Below, piece after piece: positions 1 through 5,594 of a stretch of DNA of 9,311 nt (its first letter is position 1; every line of letters begins with the position of its first letter). Made by a program: the position numbers and the translations under genes. Origin of the DNA: Actinomycetes bacterium (GTDB lineage Bacteria > Actinomycetota > Acidimicrobiia > Acidimicrobiales > Microtrichaceae); contig JAEXGP010000351.1 in NCBI GenBank assembly GCA_023450775.1, positions 1 through 9,311 of the forward strand. The letters run 5' to 3'. Under the pieces are notes generated by a model. That model was not told the DNA's origin. It made no database searches and saw nothing but the letters and a program-made list of their open reading frames with translations.

Positions 1-2378
1 CCGTCGACCTCGACCAGCTCGACGACCGTCGGGTCGGGGAACTGCACGTCGCCGTCGTCCTCGAACTCGACCGCCACGTTCCGGTACCACTCCGGCTGGG
101 CGGCCGTGAGGTCCGGCTCGCTGTCGCACGGCTCATCGCCCGGCCCCTGCGGGAACGGCGCGTAGAAGGCGACCAGGTAGGTGGCGTCGTCGGCCACGGC
201 CATGTCGTAGGTGCCGTCCTCGCCGGTCACCGCCAGGAAGTTGCGCTGGACGTCGCCCTCGACCGGGAGCCCGATCACGCAGATGCCCGGCTCGGGCAGC
301 CCGGTCGAGTCCCAGCGCACGGTGCCCGTCATGCTCTGGAGCGGCGACATGCCGTCGACCTCGATGGCTCCGGCGTCGCACGCCGAGTGGCCGTCGCCGT
401 CGCCGTCGGTCGGGCGGGAGCTCCCCTCCTGGTCGTCCGCGGGCGTCCCGCAGCCGCCATCGGTGACGAAGTCGATGGCCGGGTTCCCGTCGAGCGGCTC
501 GTAGTACTCGGGCTCGGCGCCCGGCGACGCGTTGTCGAGTCCGTCGGTGACCTCCCAGAACCGGGAGGTGTCGGTCAGATCGGTGCCCGTGGGGTTGCAG
601 TCGGCCGTGTCGGCGACGTTGAAGTCGCCCACGGTGATCGAGGCCATCGGGCTCAGCTGCTTGCAGTTCCAGGCGGAGTTGCGGGCGAGCAGCGAGCGCT
701 GCAGGACGACCGCCGCCGTCCCGTCGGCGGTGACGCCCGAACCGTTGTCGACGATCGTGACGTGGCGCAGCGTGGTCGAACCGCCGGCGGACCAGAACGC
801 CGCGCCCGGCGACGTCGAGCTGTTGCCCGCGAGCGTGCTGTCGACCATCGTGAGCGACCCGTCGGTCACGGCCACGCCGCCGCCCAGGTCGGCGGACCCC
901 CGCAGGACCGCCGAGTGGTGGAGCTCGAGCGACCCGCTCGACACGTTCGCGCCGCCGCCCTCCTGGGACGCGGCGTTCCCGTCGAGCACCGCCCGGATCG
1001 AGGCCGAGCCACCGGCGATCTCCAGGCCGCCGCCGAAGGGTGCCTCGCTGCGGTTCACCATCACCTTGCCCTCGGGACCGGTGGTGAACGTGCCGTCGGC
1101 GAGCAGCACGCCGCCTCCGGACGCGGCGGCGCGGAGGCGTTCGAAGATCATCCACCCGTCGACCTGGATCGTCCCGCCGACCTGGGCGATACCGCCTCCG
1201 GCCGTCGCTTCGACCGTCCGTGACGGGTCGATGGAGTCCGCGCCGCCCATGATGCTCAGCCCGCTGCCCTGCTGGACGGTGACCGAGCCCTCGTTGTGCA
1301 GCTGGCCGCCGACCGATGCCGAGCTCCGGCTGAGCTGGCTCGACTCGCAGGAGTCCTTGAACTGGACGTCGCCGGTCGAGGCGTTGAAGAGCCCGCCGCC
1401 GATGGTCGCGACACCGCCGTCGATCTGCCCGCCGACGACCGACAGCGCCGCGGCGTTGTAGACGTCGCCGCCCGAGGTGGCGGAGGAGAACCGCACGGCC
1501 GCCCGGCAGGCGATCGTGACGCTGCCGCTGTGGTTGGCGATGCCCCCGCCGTCACCATCGGCGGAGTTGACGTCCAGGTACACGTCATGGGACGGCATGC
1601 CCCCGCCGCTCGTGCCGGACAGCTCCACGGTGCCGTCGTTGACGATCGCACCGCCGTCGCCATCGGCCGAGTTCGTGCTCAGGTAGATCACACCGCCGGT
1701 GGGCGAGGTGGACGAGTTGTGCACCACGAACGAGCCGCCCGCTCGCACGGCGACCGCGCCGCCGTCACCGTCGGCGTGGTTCGAGTAGAGCGCGGTGAGG
1801 CGGTCGTCGTTCCCCGCCGTCGGCGAGTTGGTGACCGTGACCGCGCCGGAGGTCAGGATCGCTCCACCGTCACCGGCGCTCTCCCCTCCCGCGAGCGTGA
1901 CGTCGACCAGATCGAGCGCGCCGCCCGCGGCGACCTCGAAGTGGCGGTCGTCGATCTGGTCGGCCTTGACCATCGTGTACGTGTCGTCCGCGACGCGGTT
2001 GCCGACGATCACGACGTGCACGCCGCTCTCCACGTCCAGGTCGCCGAGCTCGTCGCTGCCGTCGCCGTCGGACCCACCGGCGACCGTCAGCGCCAACGTC
2101 GTCACCCCCGGATCGAACGTGATGGTCGTCGTCGACCCGGGCGTGGCGTTGGCCTCCTGGATGGCGGCCCGCAGCGTGCAGGCACCACCGAAGGTCGAGC
2201 AGTTGCCGTCGCCCGGATCGTCGTCCGGCGCGTCCTCGTGTGTGTTCACCGTGTACGTCCCGGCCGCCGACACGGGCGATGCCGGCAGCACCAGCGCCGT
2301 CGCGACGACGGCCGTGGCCGCCAGGGCCCGGACGACGCGGCGCGCCAGGTGGACGGGGTTCCCTTCCGCTTCCTTCAT
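1..2378 (-). CDS. Secreted CSLREA-type beta-helix protein, C-terminus cut by window edge
   Basis: The frame is open without a stop from the ATG at 2378 to the left edge, giving at least 792 residues. Residues 1-38 form a signal peptide: an Arg-rich start (LARRVVRAL), a hydrophobic Ala/Val core, and a VSA-A cleavage site near 38. A CSLREA-like motif, CTLRAAIQEANA, lies at 67-78. Residues about 110-620 are Gly/Ser/Val-rich with repeated GGG and DGDGGAI turns, as in right-handed parallel beta-helix proteins. DGNPAID (630-636) followed by CDAGAIEV (667-674) resembles the choice-of-anchor block that ends many such proteins. After it comes a carboxypeptidase-regulatory-like beta-sandwich (GTVRWDSTGLPEPGICV... 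DGTYDMAVADD... PEWYRNVA), then an acidic stretch at the edge. The role is unknown; the family is usually exported or surface-attached. Any sorting signal would lie outside the window. No strong Shine-Dalgarno precedes the ATG, so the start rests on the signal peptide. Confidence 0.88.
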   Translation of the reverse strand, partial: MKEAEGNPVHLARRVVRALAATAVVATALVLPASPVSAAGTYTVNTHEDAPDDDPGDGNCSTFGGACTLRAAIQEANATPGSTTTITFDPGVTTLALTVAGGSDGDGSDELGDLDVESGVHVVIVGNRVADDTYTMVKADQIDDRHFEVAAGGALDLVDVTLAGGESAGDGGAILTSGAVTVTNSPTAGNDDRLTALYSNHADGDGGAVAVRAGGSFVVHNSSTSPTGGVIYLSTNSADGDGGAIVNDGTVELSGTSGGGMPSHDVYLDVNSADGDGGGIANHSGSVTIACRAAVRFSSATSGGDVYNAAALSVVGGQIDGGVATIGGGLFNASTGDVQFKDSCESSQLSRSSASVGGQLHNEGSVTVQQGSGLSIMGGADSIDPSRTVEATAGGGIAQVGGTIQVDGWMIFERLRAAASGGGVLLADGTFTTGPEGKVMVNRSEAPFGGGLEIAGGSASIRAVLDGNAASQEGGGANVSSGSLELHHSAVLRGSADLGGGVAVTDGSLTMVDSTLAGNSSTSPGAAFWSAGGSTTLRHVTIVDNGSGVTADGTAAVVLQRSLLARNSAWNCKQLSPMASITVGDFNVADTADCNPTGTDLTDTSRFWEVTDGLDNASPGAEPEYYEPLDGNPAIDFVTDGGCGTPADDQEGSSRPTDGDGDGHSACDAGAIEVDGMSPLQSMTGTVRWDSTGLPEPGICVIGLPVEGDVQRNFLAVTGEDGTYDMAVADDATYLVAFYAPFPQGPGDEPCDSEPDLTAAQPEWYRNVAVEFEDDGDVQFPDPTVVELVEVD
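1545..1883 (-). repeat. Beta-helix turn repeats of 35-36 residues
   Basis: Inside the secreted beta-helix gene, the turn (N/E)-S/H-A-(D)GDGG-A/G-I/V recurs four times. The key Asp codons begin at 1869, 1764, 1656 and 1551 (residues 170, 205, 241 and 276), so spacings are 105, 108 and 105 bp. At DNA level the units share GC-rich words but have diverged, so this is a protein-structural repeat rather than a recent tandem duplication. Asp/Gly-rich turns at constant spacing fit successive coils of a parallel beta-helix, possibly with bound calcium; the calcium idea is inference. Confidence 0.7.
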
Positions 2379-2437
2379 GGGTCCCGTTCGGCGCCGCCCC
2401 CCGCACGCTGAGGCGTTCGGGTGACGACGCAGTGCCC

Positions 2438-2453
2438 GTGTCCGATCGGACAC
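2438..2453. promoter_or_regulatory. Perfect 16-bp palindrome upstream of the beta-helix gene
   Basis: GTGTCCGATCGGACAC is a perfect, spacer-free palindrome. It lies 60 bp upstream of the ATG at 2378 and is the most symmetric site in the gap 2379-2533. Its position and symmetry suit an operator bound by a dimeric regulator. It could also be a chance dyad, given how frequent CGATCG-type words are in this GC-rich DNA. Confidence 0.35.
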
Positions 2454-2459
2454 CGACGC

Positions 2460-2480
2460 GGCGGGCGGCGCTCACCCGCC
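2460..2480 (-). terminator. Second weak stem-loop downstream of the two-TM gene
   Basis: GGCGGG (2460-2465) pairs with CCCGCC (2475-2480) across a 9-base loop. It sits about 54 bases past the stop of the small membrane-protein gene and just upstream of the 16-bp palindrome. It has no U-tract. It may back up the hairpin at 2503-2519 or be incidental. Confidence 0.2.
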
Positions 2481-2502
2481 CCGCACGGGCGCGCAGGTTC
2501 GA

Positions 2503-2519
2503 GCCGCCGGGCCGGCGGC
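2503..2519 (-). terminator. GC-rich hairpin after the two-TM gene
   Basis: GCCGCCGG and CCGGCGGC are perfect complements around one central base, so the likely RNA fold is a 6-bp stem with a 5-base loop. It starts 14 bases after the stop codon at 2534. No U-run follows, so it would be one of the U-less hairpins often seen after high-GC actinobacterial genes, or an RNA 3'-end stabiliser. Confidence 0.35.
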
Positions 2520-2533
2520 GATGACCAGGGCGC

Positions 2534-2725
2534 TCAGACGTGCAGGCGGCGGTGCGTGGCCAGCTCGTAGGCCGTGCACGCGGCGACGATCGGCCAGCAG
2601 ACGATGCCGAGCCACACCGACCACGAGGCGTCGCCGCCGACGAGGTCGATCACGTTCATCGCGATGAGGGCGACGCTGATGACCAGCACCACCCAGTTCA
2701 GGTTGCGTCGGGTCTGATCCGTCAC
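2534..2725 (-). CDS. Small two-helix membrane protein, 63 aa
   Basis: The proposed protein begins at a GTG (MTDQTRRNLNW...) and has a short basic N-terminus. It has two hydrophobic helices at about 11-30 (WVVLVISVALIAMNVIDLVG) and 35-53 (WSVWLGIVCWPIVAACTAY), and a basic tail (THRRLHV). The reading frame stays open far upstream, but only as antisense to the SGNH gene. The hydrophobic, natural-looking composition begins at this GTG, which is why I chose it. There is no clear Shine-Dalgarno, so it may be leaderless or poorly translated. It is divergent from the SGNH lipoprotein gene across a 180-bp gap. I do not recognise a named family beyond the generic small 2TM type and infer no function. 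A chance ORF is unlikely given the amphipathic layout, but it is not excluded. Confidence 0.65.
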   Translation of the reverse strand: MTDQTRRNLNWVVLVISVALIAMNVIDLVGGDASWSVWLGIVCWPIVAACTAYELATHRRLHV

Positions 2726-2744
2726 CGTGCCGAGGGTATCGGCG

Positions 2745-2758
2745 GGTTCCGCGGAACC
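2745..2758. promoter_or_regulatory. Perfect 14-bp palindrome in the divergent gap
   Basis: GGTTCCGCGGAACC is fully self-complementary and lies 19 bp upstream of the GTG of the two-TM gene, where its promoter core or transcript start would be expected. It could be an operator for that gene or for both divergent genes. Two weaker dyads lie nearby in the same gap: CACCGC/GCGGTG at 2768-2788 and GATCGG/CCGATC at 2831-2847. Confidence 0.35.
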
Positions 2759-2839
2759 GTCGTGCAGCACCGCCACGCACCCGCGGTGGTCGCACTCACG
2801 AACGTGGAAGATCCCCCGCTCGCGCGTCGCGATCGGCCC

Positions 2840-2868
2840 TTCCGATCCCGGGACGACGGGTTTAGGGT
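2840..2868 (+). promoter_or_regulatory. Possible sigma70-type promoter of the SGNH gene
   Basis: TTCCGA (2840-2845) and TAGGGT (2863-2868) are separated by 17 bp and resemble -35 and -10 boxes. They would place the transcript start near 2875, leaving a leader of about 30 bases before the ATG at 2906. TTTAGGGT is one of the few T/A-containing stretches in this gap. The -35 box overlaps the right half of the GATCGG/CCGATC dyad, so a regulator bound there could block it. Confidence 0.35.
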
Positions 2869-2888
2869 CGAAACCGGAAGACCTTCTT

Positions 2889-2900
2889 GGAGAGGAAGGG
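2889..2900 (+). promoter_or_regulatory. Strong ribosome binding site for the SGNH gene
   Basis: GGAGAGGAAGGG is an extended purine-rich Shine-Dalgarno. Its AGGAAGG core (2893-2899) ends 6 bases before the ATG at 2906. It fixes this start over the earlier in-frame codons of the open frame. Confidence 0.8.
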
Positions 2901-2905
2901 ACACC

Positions 2906-3793
2906 ATGGCCTCCCGACGCCACTTGGTGGCCGCGTTCGTCGCGGCCGCATTCCTCGGCGCGTCCGCCGTGAGCGGGTGCTCCCCCGTCGCCGTCACGGC
3001 GGGCCCTGCGCCACCGGTCAGCGTCGAGCAGTGGTCGGGCATCGACTGGTGGGCGTTCGGCGACTCGATCTTCGCCGGCCACAACGGCGTCCCCGGCGCG
3101 CCCTCGCACCTGCGCGGCGTGGCGAACGCCTCCGTCGGCGGCACCACGCTCGTGCCGATCGCCACGCTCGGCAACCCCAACAGCGACCTGGCCTCGCAGA
3201 TCACCGAGGCCATCGAGCACAGCGGCAAACCCCGCCACGTCGTCATCAGCTCGGGCATGGCGGACCTCTACGCCCGTCAGCTCTGGGGCGTGGACCTGCC
3301 GCCGGACGACTACACCGACCGCTACCGGGAGATCACCGACTGGCTGCGATCGCTCGGCATCGACGTGCACTGGATGACGCTCACGCCCGTGACCCCGTGG
3401 GGCATCGTCGGCGGACAGACGGGCATGCAGACGCTGCTGAACGAGTGGCTGCGCGGGAGCGGGCTGCCGATCATCGACTGCGAGGCGGTGCTCCGGGCGC
3501 CCGGGTCGGCGTGGCTCGACGACTCGCTGACGTTCGACCTGGACGGCGTGCACCTCAACGAGACCGGAGCGTTCCGCTACGCGGAGTGCATCTCTCACGC
3601 CCTCGGGATCCCGCTGACCACCGACCCGGTCCCGGACCCGACGGTGCCCGACCCAACGGTGCCGACCGTGCCGGACCCAACGGTGCCGGACCCGACCGTG
3701 CCCGACCCGACCGTCCCCGACGCGACGGTTCCCGACCCGACCGTCCCGGACGCGACCGTGCCCGACACGACGGAGACGCCACCCGCGCCGTGA
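2906..3793 (+). CDS. SGNH/GDSL-hydrolase-like lipoprotein with PDPTV tail
   Basis: The 295-residue protein begins with a lipoprotein signal. It has basic residues at 4-6, a hydrophobic core at 7-21 and the lipobox V-S-G-C with lipidation Cys25, so it should be anchored outside the membrane. Residues about 45-235 fit the SGNH hydrolase fold. Block I is AFGDSIF with nucleophile Ser54, block II is SVGG (Gly78/79), and block V is DGVH with Asp213 and His216. Block III reads SSGMAD (Gly117-Asp120), so the usual oxyanion Asn is replaced by Ala119. Family members are esterases, lipases, or acyl-/acetyl-ester hydrolases acting on cell-wall sugars; the substrate here cannot be told. Residues 243-285 are PD(P/A)TV repeats, probably a rigid spacer. 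The N-terminal side is preceded by a likely own promoter and a strong RBS. The gene appears monocistronic and convergent with the ABC operon. Confidence 0.85.
   Translation: MASRRHLVAAFVAAAFLGASAVSGCSPVAVTAGPAPPVSVEQWSGIDWWAFGDSIFAGHNGVPGAPSHLRGVANASVGGTTLVPIATLGNPNSDLASQITEAIEHSGKPRHVVISSGMADLYARQLWGVDLPPDDYTDRYREITDWLRSLGIDVHWMTLTPVTPWGIVGGQTGMQTLLNEWLRGSGLPIIDCEAVLRAPGSAWLDDSLTFDLDGVHLNETGAFRYAECISHALGIPLTTDPVPDPTVPDPTVPTVPDPTVPDPTVPDPTVPDATVPDPTVPDATVPDTTETPPAP
3632..3760 (+). repeat. 15-bp tandem repeats coding PD(P/A)TV
   Basis: Two PDPTV units are followed by a shortened PTV (9 bp) and then six PD(P/A)TV units, residues 243-285. A non-repeated end, PDTTETPPAP, closes the protein. Units differ only at synonymous positions and at Pro/Ala, so the tract probably expanded recently by slippage and its copy number may vary between strains. 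A Pro-rich stretch of this kind is typical of wall-spanning linkers. It reads GTVGS on the opposite strand, where I see no gene. Confidence 0.9.
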
Positions 3794-3797
3794 GCGG

Positions 3798-5594
3798 TCA
3801 GGCGGCGCGGGTGTTGCCGATCCAACTCTCGTAGAGCCGGCCGTACACGCCGCCCTCGGCGACGAGCTCGGCGTGCGGACCCATCTGCACGATGCGACCG
3901 GCGTCGAACACCACCACGATGTCCGCCGCCTCCGCGGTCGACAGTCGGTGGGCGATCGACACGGTGGTGCGCCCCGCGGCGAGCTTGGCCAGCGCCTCCG
4001 CGAGCGCCCGCTCGGTCTCGGGGTCCACCGCCGAGGTGGCCTCGTCCAGGATCAACAGCCCCGGATCGGCCAGCTGCGCGCGGGCCAGCGCCACGAGCTG
4101 GCGCTCGCCCACCGACAGCGCCTCGCCGCGCTCACGGACCGGCGTGGCCAGGCCCTCTGGCAGGGTGTCGACCCACCAGTCCAACCCGAGCGCGGAGAAC
4201 GAGTCGGCGATCTCGTCGTCGGTGGCGTCGGGACGGCCCATGCGCACGTTGTCGGCCACGGTCGAGTCGAACAGGAACCCGTCCTGGGGCACCAGGCGGA
4301 TGGCCGACGCGCGCGACGTCTTGGACACGTCGCGGAGGTCGACGCCGCCGAGCAGCACGCGCCCGCTGGTGGGGTCGGCCAGTCGCGTCAGCAGCTTGGC
4401 CATCGTGGTCTTGCCGGACCCGGTCTCGCCGACGATCGCGGCGTTGATGCCGGCCGGCAGCTCCAGGCTCACGCCGTGGAGCACGGGGTGGCCGGGTTCG
4501 TACTCGAACTCGACGCGGTCCACCTGCACGTCGAGCGCGCCGCCCGGGAGCACCGCACCGGGCACGGGCTCGGTGACCTCGACCGGCTCGTCCATCAGCC
4601 GCAGGACCTTGCGCCAGCCCGCGAGCGCGGTCTGGGTCTGGTCGAGCACCTCGCCGAGCTCGGCCACCGGCTGGACGATGAGGTTCGTCAGGAACAGGCA
4701 GGCGACGAGCGTGCCGGCCTGCAGACCCCAGCCCGGACCCCACCACACGCCCACGCCGACCACCGCGGCCAGCGCCAGGCCGCTGAACAGGTCCGAGACC
4801 GGGAACATGATGGCGAAGAAGAACCGCGCCCGGACCTGCGCCCGGTACTGGTGCTCGATGCGCCGGGTCAGGCGTCGGCGGGCGGCGCCCACGTCGCCGT
4901 AGGCGCGGACCACGCGGATGCCGCCGACGGTCTCGGAGATCTCCGACAGCGTGTCGCCGACCGCGTTGCGCAGGTCGTCGTACGCCTTGAGCTGGCGGCG
5001 CTGGACCAGCCGCATGATCGGCAGCACCGGCAGGAGCACGGCCACGAGCACCAGGGCCAGCTGCCAGCTGTAGATGGCGGTCATGGTCAGGGCCACGACG
5101 ATCATCGTGGAGTTCACGGCCCAGCTGACCGCGCCCCACGAGGCGAACTGGGCGAGGGTCTCGATGTCGGACGTGACGCGGGAGACGAGCACGCCCTTCT
5201 TGGCCTCGTTGTGGTGGCTGATCGACAGCTCGTGCACGTGCGCGAAGGCCCGGGTCCGCAGGCCGTACAGCACGTTCTCGGCCGTGGTCATCAGCCGGTA
5301 GTACGTGATGCGGTTGAGGACGGCGAGCGCCAGGATCGCCACCGCCGCACCCGCGCAGGTCCACACGACGAACGGCCAGTCGGGGCTGCCGCCGGAGATG
5401 CCCTTGTCCAGGATCTGCTGGATGGCGATCGGCACCACGAGCTTGCCGAGCGCGATGACCATGGCGAACGACAGCGACGCGGCGAAGCCCTTCTTGAGCT
5501 CGGGTGTGGCGCGGACGCCGGTCCGGAGGACCTCCATGGCCTTGATCGGCTCGGCGTCCTGCTCGTCGTCCGGGGAGTTCGGTCGGATCGGCAT
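3798..5594 (-). CDS. ABC exporter subunit with degenerate LSVGE signature
   Basis: This 598-residue half-transporter has the TMD-NBD order of type IV exporters (MsbA-like). Six helices span about 38-60, 75-97, 152-175, 177-195, 260-284 and 290-312. In the ATPase domain I see A-loop Tyr365, Walker A GETGSGKT (389-396), Q-loop Gln437, signature LSVGE (493-497), Walker B LLILDE with catalytic Glu518, and H-loop His549. The signature departs from LSGGQ while the Walker B is complete. This is the opposite of its partner upstream, so the two should form a heterodimer with one degenerate and one active ATP site. The ATG is fixed by an SD inside the upstream gene; the TGATG overlap indicates translational coupling. 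Substrate is unknown: drugs, lipids, peptides or cell-envelope precursors are all possible. The stop lies 4 bp from the convergent SGNH stop. Confidence 0.95.
   Translation of the reverse strand: MPIRPNSPDDEQDAEPIKAMEVLRTGVRATPELKKGFAASLSFAMVIALGKLVVPIAIQQILDKGISGGSPDWPFVVWTCAGAAVAILALAVLNRITYYRLMTTAENVLYGLRTRAFAHVHELSISHHNEAKKGVLVSRVTSDIETLAQFASWGAVSWAVNSTMIVVALTMTAIYSWQLALVLVAVLLPVLPIMRLVQRRQLKAYDDLRNAVGDTLSEISETVGGIRVVRAYGDVGAARRRLTRRIEHQYRAQVRARFFFAIMFPVSDLFSGLALAAVVGVGVWWGPGWGLQAGTLVACLFLTNLIVQPVAELGEVLDQTQTALAGWRKVLRLMDEPVEVTEPVPGAVLPGGALDVQVDRVEFEYEPGHPVLHGVSLELPAGINAAIVGETGSGKTTMAKLLTRLADPTSGRVLLGGVDLRDVSKTSRASAIRLVPQDGFLFDSTVADNVRMGRPDATDDEIADSFSALGLDWWVDTLPEGLATPVRERGEALSVGERQLVALARAQLADPGLLILDEATSAVDPETERALAEALAKLAAGRTTVSIAHRLSTAEAADIVVVFDAGRIVQMGPHAELVAEGGVYGRLYESWIGNTRAA

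Noticed and set aside
1..2378. Autotransporter or polymorphic outer-membrane protein
   Set aside because: The Gly-rich beta-helix looks similar, but no barrel domain is visible and the context is actinobacterial. The signal peptide, CTLRAAIQEANA motif and choice-of-anchor-like block fit CSLREA-type secreted proteins better.
2534..3598. Long minus-strand frame across the SGNH gene (354 codons)
   Set aside because: Most of it is antisense to the well-supported SGNH gene and is Arg/Ala-rich low-quality protein. Only the last 63 codons look real and are reported separately.
3632..3760. Tandem repeat as a CRISPR array
   Set aside because: The 15-bp units are contiguous with no spacers, lie in frame inside a gene and encode a regular pentapeptide.
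3595..3825. Minus-strand frame with GTVGS repeats
   Set aside because: It is the antisense reading of the PDPTV tract and has no RBS or family resemblance.
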